A stretch of 17,118 nt of DNA from Planctomycetes bacterium UBA2386 (GCA_002343845.1 DDSQ01000184.1:82404-99521), one strand, 5' to 3'. Shown: positions 5,797 through 14,236, numbered from the stretch's first letter. Numbers and translations: made by a program. Notes: generated by a model not told the origin, from the sequence alone.

Positions 5797-7965
5797 TCAG
5801 CGGAGGTCTTCCGCGCGCACCGGCAGCCTGCGGATGCGCTTGCCGGTGAGTCGGAACAGCGCGTTGGCGACGGCGGGTGCCAGCGGCGGCACGCCCGGTT
5901 CGCCGACGCCGGTCGACGGCTCGTTGCTCGGCACCACGTGCACGTCGACCGCGGGCATCTCGCCGATGCGCAGCAACCGGTAGTCGTGGAAGTTCGTCTG
6001 CTCCACGCGGCCATCGGCGATCGTGATCGCGTCGTAGAGCATCGTGCCGAGCGCGAAGCCCGCGCCACCCTCGAGCTGGGCGCGCACGGTGTCCGGGTTG
6101 ATCGTGCGCCCGCAATCGACGGCGACCGTCACGCGATGCACCTTCGGCCAGCCGCCCTGCAGCGACACCTCGGCGACCATCGCCACCCAACTCGCGAACG
6201 AGAAGTGCACCGCGATCCCGTGCGCGCGACCGGCCGGCAGCGGCTGCCCGTAGCGCGCCTTCTCGGCGGCGAGGTTGAGCACGCCGAGATGCCGGTCCTT
6301 GCCGACGAGCAGTTCGCGACGCAGCGCCAACGGGTCCTTGCCGGTGGCGTGCGCGAGCTCGTCGAGAAAGCTCTCGACGACGAACGCCGTGTGCGAGTGG
6401 CCGACCGAACGCCACCACAGGGTCGGCACCGCGACGGTCGTGGTGTGCAGTTCGACCTGCAGGTTCGGGATCGCGTAGGGGCAGTCGTTGGCGCCTTCGA
6501 CCGACGTGCTGTCGATGCCATCCTGCACCATCAGCGCTTCGAACGGCGTGCCGGCGAGGATCGACTGGCCGACGATGCGGTGGCGCCAGCCGGTGATCGC
6601 GCCCGATGCGTCGAGGGCAGCCGCCAGGTGGCTGTGCCACAGCGGGCGGTAGTAGCCGCCGCGCAAATCATCCTCGCGCGTCCAGACCAGCTTGATGGGG
6701 CAACGCGCCGCCTTGGCGATCTTGCACGCCTCGGTCACGTAGTCGGCGGCAGGATTCGCGCGCCGGCCGAAGCCCGCGCCGAGGAACGTCGTGTGCAGCG
6801 TCACGTTCGCGGGCGGGATGCCGAACACCGCCGCGGCCGCACCCTGGTCGACGGTCTGGAACTGCGTGCCGAGCCACATCTCGACCTTGCCGTCGCCGGG
6901 CACGACGGTGCAGTTCAGCGGCTCCATCGGCGCGTGCGCGAGGTACGGCAGCTCGTAGTCGGCCTCGATCGTGCGCGCGCCCGCGGCGAGTGCCTTCGCC
7001 GCATCGCCATCGGCGCGGGCGACGAGTCCCGGCGTGCGGCTCAACTCGCGGTAGCGGGTCCGCAGCTCGTCGGTCGACAACGACGCCGCCGGGCCGAGAT
7101 CCCATTCGACCACGAGCGCATCGCGGCCACGTTTTGCGGCCCAGAACGACTCGGCGACGACGGCCACGCCACTGCCGACGTCGAACACGTCGACGACGCC
7201 CGGCACCGCGCGCGCGCGCGCCCCATCGATCGTCTTCGCCTTGCCGCCGAACGTCGGCGGATGGAGCACGAGCGCCGTGCGCAAGCCATCGACGCGAACG
7301 TCGATGCCAAAGCGCGCCGTGCCGGCGACCTTCGCCGGCGTGTCGAGCCGCGGCATCGGCTTGCCGAGGATGCGGAAATCCGCCGGAGCCTTGAGCGGCA
7401 CGTCGGCGGGCACCGGCAGCGTCGCCGCGAGCGCGACCAGTTCGCCGTAGCCGGCCCGCCGCGACGATCCCGGGTGCAGCACGGCGCCGTTCTCGGTGCG
7501 GCACTCGCCCACCGGCACGCCCCACTGCTGTGCGGCCGCGGCGACGAGCATCGCGCGCGCCACCGCACCCGCCTGCCGCATCGGCTCGGTCATGCCGAGC
7601 GTGCTGGTGCTGCCGCCGGTGAACTGGATCGGATAGCCCGGATGCGCGTAGTCGGGGTGCGCGGGCGCGAACTCGACGGCGATGCGCGTCCAGTCGGCAT
7701 CGAGGTCCTCGGCGAGCGCCATCGACAACGACGTGGCGACGCCCTGCCCCATCTCCGACTTGTTGACGATCACGCGCACCCCGCCGTCGGCGGCGATCCG
7801 CACGAATGCGTTCGGCGCGAACTCGGCCGCCGGCGTCATCCCGGCCGCCGTCGCCGGCGGCGCGTCGGCTCCCGGCAGCCGCAGCGCCATCAGCATGCCC
7901 CCGCCGGCCGCGGCAGCGACCCGCAGGAACGAACGGCGCGACACCACGAGGTCTGGAGCGTTCAT
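5797..7965 (-). CDS. Molybdopterin-binding large subunit of a Tat-exported molybdenum hydroxylase (IorB-like)
   Basis: 722 residues, ATG at 7965 overlapping the small-subunit stop as ATGA. A Tat signal is present: SRRSFLR at residues 9-15 followed by an Ala/Gly-rich hydrophobic stretch. Domain order is that of isoquinoline 1-oxidoreductase / membrane-associated aldehyde dehydrogenase beta subunits: an N-terminal Mo-binding segment ([20 protein letters not shown], about 68-87), an aldehyde-oxidase hammerhead domain from about residue 212 ([12 protein letters not shown]), then the main Mo-cofactor domain with [16 protein letters not shown] and [10 protein letters not shown], and the C-terminal part with [12 protein letters not shown]. 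The catalytic glutamate of the xanthine-oxidase family is E689 in GVGEPGVPP. Length is normal for this group (about 720-750). The enzyme hydroxylates aldehydes or N-heterocycles with water as oxygen donor; the substrate cannot be read from sequence. No FAD subunit, cytochrome or XdhC-type maturation gene is nearby, so the electron acceptor is unknown. Confidence 0.93.
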   Translation of the reverse strand: MNAPDLVVSRRSFLRVAAAAGGGMLMALRLPGADAPPATAAGMTPAAEFAPNAFVRIAADGGVRVIVNKSEMGQGVATSLSMALAEDLDADWTRIAVEFAPAHPDYAHPGYPIQFTGGSTSTLGMTEPMRQAGAVARAMLVAAAAQQWGVPVGECRTENGAVLHPGSSRRAGYGELVALAATLPVPADVPLKAPADFRILGKPMPRLDTPAKVAGTARFGIDVRVDGLRTALVLHPPTFGGKAKTIDGARARAVPGVVDVFDVGSGVAVVAESFWAAKRGRDALVVEWDLGPAASLSTDELRTRYRELSRTPGLVARADGDAAKALAAGARTIEADYELPYLAHAPMEPLNCTVVPGDGKVEMWLGTQFQTVDQGAAAAVFGIPPANVTLHTTFLGAGFGRRANPAADYVTEACKIAKAARCPIKLVWTREDDLRGGYYRPLWHSHLAAALDASGAITGWRHRIVGQSILAGTPFEALMVQDGIDSTSVEGANDCPYAIPNLQVELHTTTVAVPTLWWRSVGHSHTAFVVESFLDELAHATGKDPLALRRELLVGKDRHLGVLNLAAEKARYGQPLPAGRAHGIAVHFSFASWVAMVAEVSLQGGWPKVHRVTVAVDCGRTINPDTVRAQLEGGAGFALGTMLYDAITIADGRVEQTNFHDYRLLRIGEMPAVDVHVVPSNEPSTGVGEPGVPPLAPAVANALFRLTGKRIRRLPVRAEDLR

Positions 7966-8429
7966 CGGCCGCCTCCGAGCGCCTCGGCGGCACGGTGGAT
8001 CGCGGCGCGGATGCGCACGTAGGTGACGCAGCGGCACGCGTTGCCCGTCATGCCGGCATCGATGTCGGCGTCGCTCGGCCGCGGCCGTTCGCGCAGCAGC
8101 GCGCAGGCACTCATCAGCTGTCCCGTCTGGCAGTAGCCGCACTGCGGCACTTCGAGGCCGATCCACGCCGCGCGCAGCGCATCGGCTTCCTTGCCAGTCA
8201 GTCCTTCGATCGTCGTCACGGCACGCTTGCCGACGGCGACCACCGGCAGCACGCACGAGCGCACGGGTTCGCCGTCGAGGTGCACGGTGCACGTGCCACA
8301 CTGCGCGACGCCGCAGCCGAACTTGGCGCCGGTCAGGTTCAGGTTCTCGCGCAGGACCCACAACAACGGCGTGGTCGGGTCGCAGTCGACCACGACGGGC
8401 TTGCCGTTCACGACGAGTTCGAGAGGCAT
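7962..8429 (-). CDS. [2Fe-2S] small subunit of the molybdenum hydroxylase (IorA-like)
   Basis: 155 residues. The ATG at 8429 is preceded by GGAG (8438-8435 on the minus strand) with 5-nt spacing, one of the few clear ribosome binding sites in this window. The N-terminal half is a plant-ferredoxin-like domain with ligands C39, C44, C47 and C59 ([15 protein letters not shown]...SC). The C-terminal helical domain holds the second cluster with C97-x2-C100 (CGYCQTGQ) and C132-x-C134 (ACRCVTY). All eight cluster ligands are present, and length matches the family (about 150-165). It passes electrons from the Mo site to an external acceptor. It has no export signal and would leave the cell bound to the Tat-targeted large subunit. 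The ATGA overlap with the large subunit shows translational coupling. Confidence 0.96.
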   Translation of the reverse strand: MPLELVVNGKPVVVDCDPTTPLLWVLRENLNLTGAKFGCGVAQCGTCTVHLDGEPVRSCVLPVVAVGKRAVTTIEGLTGKEADALRAAWIGLEVPQCGYCQTGQLMSACALLRERPRPSDADIDAGMTGNACRCVTYVRIRAAIHRAAEALGGGR

Positions 8430-8500
8430 CGGTGCTCCGGGGCTGGGCAGGACGCCGCAGATGCTCGCGATCCCCCGGCGGCAGGCAAGCGCGGCGTCGG

Positions 8501-8523
8501 CGGTGTCGAAGAACCCGACACCG
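8501..8523. promoter_or_regulatory. Perfect 23-bp dyad in the divergent intergenic region (candidate operator)
   Basis: CGGTGTCG (8501-8508) and its exact complement CGACACCG (8516-8523) are separated by 7 bp. The dyad sits between the divergent starts of the molybdenum hydroxylase operon (8429) and the lipoprotein gene (8621). The geometry suits a dimeric helix-turn-helix regulator acting on one or both genes. No regulator gene is nearby, so this is inference from position and symmetry. Confidence 0.4.
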
Positions 8524-8620
8524 GACCCGTGCCCACATCGGCGGCGGCCTCAACCACGCGGCCTCCCGTTGCCGATCGCCAGACCGGCCGGCCCGTCTCG
8601 CCCGCCCGGAATCATCACTC

Positions 8621-10858
8621 ATGCACAAGACCGCCCTCGCTTTGCTCTTCGCTCTCTCCTTGACGGCATGCGGCGGCGGCGACGCCGATGAAGGCGGCGC
8701 CATCGCCGGCCTCCGTGCGCCCGAACAGGTCGCGATCGTCGAGTCGAGCGGCTCGACGGCGGCGCTGCGTCTGCCCGCCAGCGTGCGCGGCATCACCGGC
8801 AGCGACTACGAGACGGACCGCACGCGCTTCTGGGTTCGCGACGACTCGATGCGTGCGCTCGACACCGTCAACATGATCCTGTCGAGCCTGGCGCAGACGC
8901 GCTACTGGGAGCAGACCAACGCCGGTCCGTACCGCGCCCTGGTCGAGATGGACGATCGCGAGAACGGCGACCGCGGCAACTCCGGCCCGCAGTACGAGGA
9001 GTGGATCGTCGATTCGACGCGTGCGAACCGCAGCGCCCCGCAGGTGGTCGCGTTCTGGATCGCACAGGACGAATCGATGGGCGAAGAGATCCCGTCGACG
9101 ATCTACGGCAAGCTCCTGGTGACCGCCGAGCCCACTGCCAGCCAGCCGCTCGGGCAGTTCACGCTCTACTTCAAGAACCTGGAGGCGACCGCCGACGCGT
9201 CGAGCACGGCGACGATGTTCGAGGGCTACATGCGCACCGTCGCGCGCACCGACGGCAAGAGCGAGGTCGAGTTCTTCATGTCGCACGGCAACGTCGACGC
9301 CCCGCTCGGGCCGAACCAGCGGGCGCAACGCGAACGCGTGCACGTGATCGGGGACCCCGCGACCGAGGCGGGCCGCGCCTACACCGAGCAGGTGTACATG
9401 CAGAACCAAGGCGTCAACTCGTGGTCGGAACGCGGCGAGTACCAGCTGCAGTTCGACGCCGACTACGTCGCGCGCCAGGACCTTCGCAACGGCAACGCGC
9501 TGTCGGTGCTCGACCGCAACGACTTCGCGACGCGCGTGCACCGTTATGGCGTCTACGACGCGGCGACCGAGAGCCGCATCGACCGCCTGTCGGGCTTCCC
9601 GGTCGAGGACCAGAACGGCAATCACGGTTGGGCCGGCTTCCACGGCATCTGGTTCCCCGAGGGCGTGACGCTGACCAACGGCCAGACGCTGTTCCGGCGC
9701 AGCTGGCAGTCCAACACGACGACGCCCTACACCCTGTTCCTCGCGCCCGGCAAGCTGCAACGCCGCACCCGTTCGGCGCTGACGATCGGCGACCTCGTGG
9801 GCGAGGACCTCGAGTACTGGAGCCCGATGGGCGGTGGCGAACAGCGGGTGCGCTTCACCGGCACCGACCTCGTGCGCGTCGCGTTGCGCAACGGCGGCGA
9901 ATGGCAGCCCGTGGAACCGCCGGTCAGCATCGCCAACTCGTTCACCAGCGGCCAGTGGTGCCACTTCTGGAGCCGTGACCGCGGCGCCGTCGAGTTCGTC
10001 TGGCCGGTCGCGCTGGCCGCGAACGTGTCGGTGTTCGTGTGGTCGCACGAGACCGTGACCGCGTCGTCGCCGGAACTCGCGGCCGGCGACCTGACGCTGC
10101 ACGGATACTTCAACCTGCTGCGCGCGAACATCACGTCGAACCAGGCGAACTTCGCCAACGCGGAGTCGCCGTACCTGCCGAACGCGACGGCAGTGAACAA
10201 CGGCAACCAGACCTACGTGTTCGATCGCGACACGCTGCTGCTGACGCTCGGGGGCAATCCCGTGACGCTGCTGCCCGGCGTCTCGATCACGCAGGGCCCG
10301 GGCATGTTCGGGCTCGGCTGCGGGCCGCTGTTCGCGACCGCGTTGGCGTCGTTCTCCGACGCCCAGTCGCAGAACGTCACCTACGACTGGAGCATCGGCG
10401 GCAACCTGTGGAACCAACTGCGGGCGCTTCGCGACCAGCAGGGCGACTTCGTGGAGTTCGATCCGCCGCTGCGCCTGACCTACGTGCACGAGGAGCCTGG
10501 CTCGCCGTTCGACGGTCGCACGTTCTACCTCGAGTGGGACGGCACCAATCTGCAGGGCATCCCGCACGAACAAGGCGAGAACGGCTGGTGGCAGCCGCGG
10601 CTGAACATCCCGACCGGCACGGTGCTCGAAGCCGGCGGGAACAGCTACAAGATCAAGCAGCTCGAGGGCGAGCAGTTCATGGTCGAAGTCGGCGATCCGC
10701 AGGCGGTCTACGCCGCGCGCGGCTTCGACATCGACGGCACGCCGATCTCGGCACCGACCGCCGCCCCGTACCGCGATCCGGCGATCGGCGGCAAGCCGAA
10801 CGTCGTCGGAGCGCCGCGCTACGTCGGCGGCGTGCCGACTCGCGACACGGACGACTGA
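8621..10858 (+). CDS. Large putative lipoprotein of unknown function
   Basis: 745 residues from ATG 8621; the start is fixed by a lipoprotein signal peptide [17 protein letters not shown] with a good lipobox (L14-T-A-C17) followed by a Gly/Asp-rich linker. I do not recognise a named domain. The body is rich in Asn, Gln, Trp, Tyr and Asp and looks like a beta-rich extracytoplasmic protein without internal membrane segments. It contains aromatic stretches ([73 protein letters not shown]) and few cysteines, for example those in QWCHFW and GLGCGP. Similar secreted proteins of unknown role occur, to my recollection, in proteobacteria. It is divergent from the molybdenum hydroxylase operon with a shared 191-bp upstream region, which hints at joint regulation only. 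Its last 40 bp overlap the 3' end of the convergent gene ending at 10819. Confidence 0.88.
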   Translation: MHKTALALLFALSLTACGGGDADEGGAIAGLRAPEQVAIVESSGSTAALRLPASVRGITGSDYETDRTRFWVRDDSMRALDTVNMILSSLAQTRYWEQTNAGPYRALVEMDDRENGDRGNSGPQYEEWIVDSTRANRSAPQVVAFWIAQDESMGEEIPSTIYGKLLVTAEPTASQPLGQFTLYFKNLEATADASSTATMFEGYMRTVARTDGKSEVEFFMSHGNVDAPLGPNQRAQRERVHVIGDPATEAGRAYTEQVYMQNQGVNSWSERGEYQLQFDADYVARQDLRNGNALSVLDRNDFATRVHRYGVYDAATESRIDRLSGFPVEDQNGNHGWAGFHGIWFPEGVTLTNGQTLFRRSWQSNTTTPYTLFLAPGKLQRRTRSALTIGDLVGEDLEYWSPMGGGEQRVRFTGTDLVRVALRNGGEWQPVEPPVSIANSFTSGQWCHFWSRDRGAVEFVWPVALAANVSVFVWSHETVTASSPELAAGDLTLHGYFNLLRANITSNQANFANAESPYLPNATAVNNGNQTYVFDRDTLLLTLGGNPVTLLPGVSITQGPGMFGLGCGPLFATALASFSDAQSQNVTYDWSIGGNLWNQLRALRDQQGDFVEFDPPLRLTYVHEEPGSPFDGRTFYLEWDGTNLQGIPHEQGENGWWQPRLNIPTGTVLEAGGNSYKIKQLEGEQFMVEVGDPQAVYAARGFDIDGTPISAPTAAPYRDPAIGGKPNVVGAPRYVGGVPTRDTDD

Positions 10859-11478
10859 GCGCGCGGTTCCGGCGCGGACCCGCCAGCGTGCCGCGGCCGA
10901 GCGAGCAGGAGCCGCCCCACCGGCGACGTCGCGAAGGCGACGAAGTCGGCGGCAGCACCGCTCGGGCGGCCGCTACTGACGAGCCGCAGCTCCCCTCCGT
11001 CGCCGGCGGCTAGCGGGGTGGCGCGCAGCCCGGCGTGCCGATCCCGCGCCGTCAGGTCGCCGGCGATCACCGCGAACGGCACGCGACCGAGTTGCACCAG
11101 TTGCACGGCCTCGCGCTCCGCGCACGGCGGCAATGGCGCGCCGAGTTGCGGGTGGCACGCGACGAGCGCCGCCGTCAGTTCGACGTCGAAGTTCGCGCTG
11201 GCGCCACGGCTGACCAGGAACGTGCCGCCGGCCGGAGCGGCGGCGAGGCGGACCGTGGTCGGCGCCGCGACGACGTCCCTGGAGGTCGCCACGACCGGCG
11301 CGGCCGCGGCGGTGACGACGAGGTCCGCGCGACTCGCGCCGGGGCCGTCGACCGCTCCCCCGTCGTGAACCTGCATCGCCGGCGGCGGCGCGGCGACTCC
11401 ACCGCGCATGACGACGACGCCCGCTGCCATCGCCAGGCAGACGACCACGGCCAGCCGGATCGGCGTGTTGCTCCTCAT
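10819..11478 (-). CDS. Membrane-anchored or exported protein, possibly phosphate-type solute-binding-like
   Basis: 219 residues from ATG 11478 (MRSNTPIRLAV); a GTG at 11490 in the same frame is an alternative start. One hydrophobic segment follows a short basic N-terminus (RLAVVVCLAMAAGVVVM, about residues 8-24), either an uncleaved anchor or a signal peptide. Residues about 35-80 are an Ala/Val/Pro linker. Residues about 85-195 look folded: FLVSRGASANFDVELTAALV, then VQLVQLGRVPFAVIAGDLTA and FVAFATSPVGRLLLA. The last motif (F-x-x-SP-x-G-x-x-L/LL) and the preceding strand/helix order recall the C-terminal lobe of PstS-type periplasmic binding proteins, but the protein is much shorter than PstS and would be one lobe at most. 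It may belong with the pfpI-smpB strand group. Coding nature is likely; the family suggestion is weak. Confidence 0.65.
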   Translation of the reverse strand: MRSNTPIRLAVVVCLAMAAGVVVMRGGVAAPPPAMQVHDGGAVDGPGASRADLVVTAAAAPVVATSRDVVAAPTTVRLAAAPAGGTFLVSRGASANFDVELTAALVACHPQLGAPLPPCAEREAVQLVQLGRVPFAVIAGDLTARDRHAGLRATPLAAGDGGELRLVSSGRPSGAAADFVAFATSPVGRLLLARPRHAGGSAPEPRAQSSVSRVGTPPT

Positions 11479-11590
11479 CGCGCCGCGCACCTATCGAAGC
11501 GCACATACCGCCCGCGGCGATCGGGCCATCACCGCCGCTGGACCCGCCGGTGCGAACGGACACACGGGGAGACGATCGTCGACGCGCGAC

Positions 11591-12112
11591 TCAAGGCTGC
11601 GGCGGCAGGGCGGCGAGCAAGGCGCGGGCGAACGCCGGCAAGTCGTCCGGCTTGCGCGACGACACGTGATGGCCGTCGACGACGACCGCGTCGTCGACCC
11701 ACGTTGCCCCGGCGTTCACGAGGTCGTCCTTGATGCCGAGCGAACCGGTGTAGCGCCGGCCGCGCACGACGCCGGCCGAGATCGCGATCCACGGGCCGTG
11801 GCAGATGCTCGCGACGGGCTTGTGCGCGCGATCGAACGCCTGCACGAGCTCGAGCAGGTGCGCGTCGCGGCGCAGCTTGTCGGGCATCCAGCCGCCCGGC
11901 AGCACGATGCCGGCGAACTGCTCGGCACGGCAGTCGGCGAGCGCCGCATCGCTGCGCGCCGGATAGCCGTGCTTGCCGCGCCAGGTCGTGCGCGCGCTCG
12001 CCCCGGCCACCACCACCGCGTGCCCCGCTTCGAGCAGGCGCAGCCGCGGGTAGTGCAGTTCGAGATCCTCGTAATCGTCGCCGACGACGAACAAGACGGG
12101 TGCTGCAGCCAT
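11591..12112 (-). CDS. DJ-1/PfpI family protein
   Basis: 173 residues, ATG at 12112. The fold signature is clear: N-terminal strand APVLFVVGDDYEDLEL with the conserved glutamate E15, a central LPGGW (P72-G73-G74) loop, and the nucleophile elbow ASICHGPW with C104-H105, as in PfpI/YhbO-type proteins. The C-terminal part VVVDGHHVSSRKPDDLPAFARAL carries the usual SR-x-P-DD-L-x-F pattern. Family members are cytoplasmic and include proteins described as glyoxalases, protein deglycases or peptidases; which reaction applies cannot be decided here. The gene follows smpB on the same strand after 32 bp and could share its transcript, although no functional link to ribosome rescue is known. Confidence 0.94.
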   Translation of the reverse strand: MAAAPVLFVVGDDYEDLELHYPRLRLLEAGHAVVVAGASARTTWRGKHGYPARSDAALADCRAEQFAGIVLPGGWMPDKLRRDAHLLELVQAFDRAHKPVASICHGPWIAISAGVVRGRRYTGSLGIKDDLVNAGATWVDDAVVVDGHHVSSRKPDDLPAFARALLAALPPQP

Positions 12113-12144
12113 GGCGCGATCATCGGTCGCGCCCGCCGACGCCG

Positions 12145-12630
12145 CTACGCCTGCCGCATCTCCCGCTTCGCTTCCTTCGCCTTCAGGTGCTCGCGCTTGT
12201 CGTGCAGCTTGCGCCCCTTGCCGACGCCGAGCGTGACCTTGGCGAACCCGCGCCCGCCGAAGTAGACGCGCAGCGGCACGATCGTCAGCCCCTTGATCTG
12301 CGACTTGGCTTTCAGCTTCGCCAGTTCGCGCGCATGCAGCAGGCACTTGCGGCGGCGCTTGGGCTCGTGGTTCTGCAGGTTGCCGTGCGAGTACTCCGGA
12401 ATCGTCGCGCCGAGCAACCACAACTCGTCGCCTTCGAACCGCGCGTACGACTCGTCCAGGCTGATCTGGCCCTGCCGCAGCACCTTGACCTCGGTGCCCT
12501 GCAGCACGAGCCCGGCCTCGTAACGTTCGAGGATCTCGTAGTGGAAGCGCGCCTTCTTGTTGTCGCCGACCAGCGTGTCGGTCGTCGCCGCCTTGGCCGC
12601 GGCGTCCTGCTTGCTAGCGCCCTTCGGCAT
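12145..12630 (-). CDS. smpB: SsrA-binding protein SmpB
   Basis: 161 residues from ATG 12630 (MPKGASKQ); an in-frame upstream start at 12669 would add 13 residues without family character. It has the SmpB core: NKKARFHYEILERYEAGLVL, QGTEVKVLRQGQISLDESYA, the IPEYSHGN motif, then RRRKCLLHARELAKL and the strand pair IVPLRVYFGGRGFAKVTLGV. The C-terminal tail KGRKLHDKREHLKAKEAKRE is intact; in the family this basic tail enters the empty mRNA channel of stalled ribosomes. The N-terminal 20 residues are a Lys/Ala/Thr-rich leader. It binds the tRNA-like domain of tmRNA, whose gene lies at 5349-5702 in this window. pfpI follows 32 bp downstream; tRNA-Leu is divergent upstream. Confidence 0.98.
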   Translation of the reverse strand: MPKGASKQDAAAKAATTDTLVGDNKKARFHYEILERYEAGLVLQGTEVKVLRQGQISLDESYARFEGDELWLLGATIPEYSHGNLQNHEPKRRRKCLLHARELAKLKAKSQIKGLTIVPLRVYFGGRGFAKVTLGVGKGRKLHDKREHLKAKEAKREMRQA

Positions 12631-12701
12631 CGTGCGCCGTTCGCTACGGCATCCACTCGCGGCGCGCAAGCGCCGGCCGCGGCGGAAAGGCGATCGCTGG
12701 C

Positions 12702-12729
12702 TTGCATGACCACGCGCGCTCGCTACCTT
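12702..12729 (+). promoter_or_regulatory. Possible promoter of tRNA-Leu
   Basis: TTGCAT (12702-12707) and TACCTT (12724-12729) are spaced by 16 bp and end 18 bp before the tRNA. The -35 matches the consensus at TTG, the -10 at T, A and the final T. Weak prediction from sequence alone. Confidence 0.35.
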
Positions 12730-12747
12730 CCCCGTCCCCCACTTGTT

Positions 12748-12836
12748 GCCCAGGTGGCGGAATTGGCAGACGCACTAGGTTCAGGTCCTAGCGGGAGTAA
12801 CATCCCATGGAGGTTCAAGTCCTCTCCTGGGCACCA
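12748..12836 (+). tRNA. tRNA-Leu (anticodon CAG)
   Basis: 89 nt with encoded CCA. Acceptor arms GCCCAGG (12748-12754) and CCTGGGC (12826-12832) pair perfectly, followed by A and CCA. The D-arm region contains GGCGGAATTGGCAGACGC, typical of tRNA-Leu. The anticodon arm is CTAGG-TTCAGGT-CCTAG, giving anticodon CAG for codon CUG. The long variable arm GGGAGTAACATCCC makes it a class II tRNA, and the T arm has GGTTCAAGTCC. No intron. Confidence 0.98.
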
Positions 12837-12847
12837 GTCTTCTTGCG

Positions 12848-12902
12848 GCGCGGGCCGGCCGCACCGCCGAGGCGCGATCGCGGGCCCGCCGCCGGCCCGC
12901 GC
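12848..12902 (+). terminator. 12-bp perfect inverted repeat between tRNA-Leu and dus
   Basis: GCGCGGGCCGGC (12848-12859) pairs exactly with GCCGGCCCGCGC (12891-12902) across a 31-nt loop that itself contains the palindrome GCGATCGC. It starts 12 bp after the tRNA end and lies wholly before the dus start at 12944. It could end tRNA transcription or act in the dus leader; there is no U-tract. Confidence 0.45.
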
Positions 12903-12943
12903 GAACGGCCGCCGCGCCCGTCCCCGAGTCCTCGACGCGATCC

Positions 12944-14122
12944 GTGACCACTCGCACCCCGTTGAACCGTGACGTCGCGGTCGCGGCGCCGGGCGAGTTC
13001 CCGCCGCTCGACATCGGCAGCATCCGCGTCGACCCGCCGGTCGTGCTCGCGCCGATGGCCGGCATCACCAACGCGCCGTTCCGCACCCTCTGCCGGCGCT
13101 TCTCCGCCGACCGCTGCCTCTACGTCAGCGAGATGATCACGGCGCGCGCGCTGATCGAGCGGCACGTGCGAACGCTGCAGCTCGCTTCGTTCGGCGCCGA
13201 CGAGACCACGCGCAAGAGCATCCAGCTCTACGGCACCCACCCCGACACGCTCGCCGCCGCGACGCGGATGCTGGTGAATGAGCTGGGCGTGCACCACATC
13301 GACATGAACTTCGGCTGCCCGGTGCGCAAGGTCACCGCGTCGGGAGGCGGCGCGGCGATCCCGCTGCGGCCGAAGCTGCTGCAGAAGATCGTGCGCAGCG
13401 TCGTCGCCAGCGCGGGCACGGTGCCGGTGACGATCAAGTTCCGGAAGGGCATCGACGAGTCGTTGCTCACCTACCTCGACGCGGGGCGCATCGGCGAGGG
13501 CGAGGGCGCTCGTGCCGTGGCGCTGCACGCGCGCACGGCCGCCCAGCTCTACTCGGGCGAGGCCGACTGGCAGGCGATCGCGACGCTGAAGCAGCACGTG
13601 CGCACGATCCCGGTGCTGGGCAACGGCGACGTGTTCGAGTGCTGGGACGCGTTGCGCATGCTGCGGCAGACCGGCTGTGATGGCGTCGTCGTCGGCCGCG
13701 GATGCCTCGGCCGGCCTTGGTTGTTCGGCGAACTGTGCGCCGTGCTGTCGGGCAACGAGCCGCCGCCGCCGCCCGACCTCGGCACCGTCGTCGACACGAT
13801 GCGCGAGCACGCGCGGTTGCTGGCGGAGTTCTTCGGCGAGAAGAACGGCATGCAGCAGCTGCGCAAGTTCACCGGCTGGTACCTGAAGGGCTTCCCGCAC
13901 ACCAAGCGGCTGCTGCCGGCGATGCACCAGGTCACGACGCTCGAGCAGTTCGAGGCGCTGGTCGCCGAGTTGCCGCGCGACGTGCCCTATCCCGAGATCG
14001 CGCTGCGTGCGCGCCGCTGCAAGGACGCGAGCACGCAGGTGGTGTCGCTGCCGCCCGGCTTCCTCGAGGCCCGCGACGAAGACGTCTGCATCGAGGACCC
14101 CGCCGAGATCGACGGCGGCTGA
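12944..14122 (+). CDS. dusB: tRNA dihydrouridine synthase, DusB/NifR3 type
   Basis: 392 residues from GTG 12944; no ATG alternative lies before the FMN-barrel start. It is an FMN-dependent TIM-barrel enzyme that reduces uridine in the tRNA D-loop using NAD(P)H. Seen motifs: VVLAPMAGITNAPFRTLC (strand 1, FMN site), YVSEMITARAL, QLYGTHPDTL, HIDMNFGCPVRKVTASGGGA with catalytic C125, VTIKFRKGID, ALHARTAAQLYSGEADW with the conserved H-x-R-T, IPVLGNGD and DGVVVGRGCLGRPWLF (phosphate-binding end). A helical C-terminal tRNA-binding domain follows, with REHARLLAEFFGEKNGMQQL and RKFTGWYLKGFP. It is longer than E. coli DusB (about 320) through a short N-terminal leader and a C-terminal tail of about 40 residues ending acidic (EARDEDVCIEDPAEID). 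It lies 107 bp after tRNA-Leu, itself a likely substrate. Confidence 0.95.
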   Translation: MTTRTPLNRDVAVAAPGEFPPLDIGSIRVDPPVVLAPMAGITNAPFRTLCRRFSADRCLYVSEMITARALIERHVRTLQLASFGADETTRKSIQLYGTHPDTLAAATRMLVNELGVHHIDMNFGCPVRKVTASGGGAAIPLRPKLLQKIVRSVVASAGTVPVTIKFRKGIDESLLTYLDAGRIGEGEGARAVALHARTAAQLYSGEADWQAIATLKQHVRTIPVLGNGDVFECWDALRMLRQTGCDGVVVGRGCLGRPWLFGELCAVLSGNEPPPPPDLGTVVDTMREHARLLAEFFGEKNGMQQLRKFTGWYLKGFPHTKRLLPAMHQVTTLEQFEALVAELPRDVPYPEIALRARRCKDASTQVVSLPPGFLEARDEDVCIEDPAEIDGG

Positions 14123-14186
14123 CGCGACGACACGGTCAGCCGAACGAGCGATCCGCCCAGCGCCGTCCCCGCCGCGGGCCACCGGC

Positions 14187-14192
14187 TAGACT
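14187..14192 (+). promoter_or_regulatory. Possible -10 element upstream of the Kelch gene
   Basis: TAGACT lies 44 bp before the Kelch start and matches TATAAT at four positions. No convincing -35 partner is visible in the preceding GC-rich sequence, so this is a weak suggestion. Confidence 0.25.
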
Positions 14193-14236
14193 GCGCCACT
14201 CCCGCGCCAAGCCACGGCGCCTACCCCCGCGAACGC

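Noticed and set aside
8615..10573. 652-codon minus-strand frame opposite the lipoprotein gene
   Set aside because: Long antisense frames are expected in GC-rich DNA. The translation is Arg/Val/Ala-rich without domains, while the + strand has a signal peptide, lipobox and normal composition.
12661..12674. Small hairpin GGCGC-GCAA-GCGCC upstream of smpB
   Set aside because: A 5-bp GC stem is expected by chance in this sequence and has no supporting context.
12781..13086. Minus-strand open frame with RGLEPPWDVTPA
   Set aside because: It is the complement of the tRNA-Leu 3' end and of the dus start, and is another known type of artefact.
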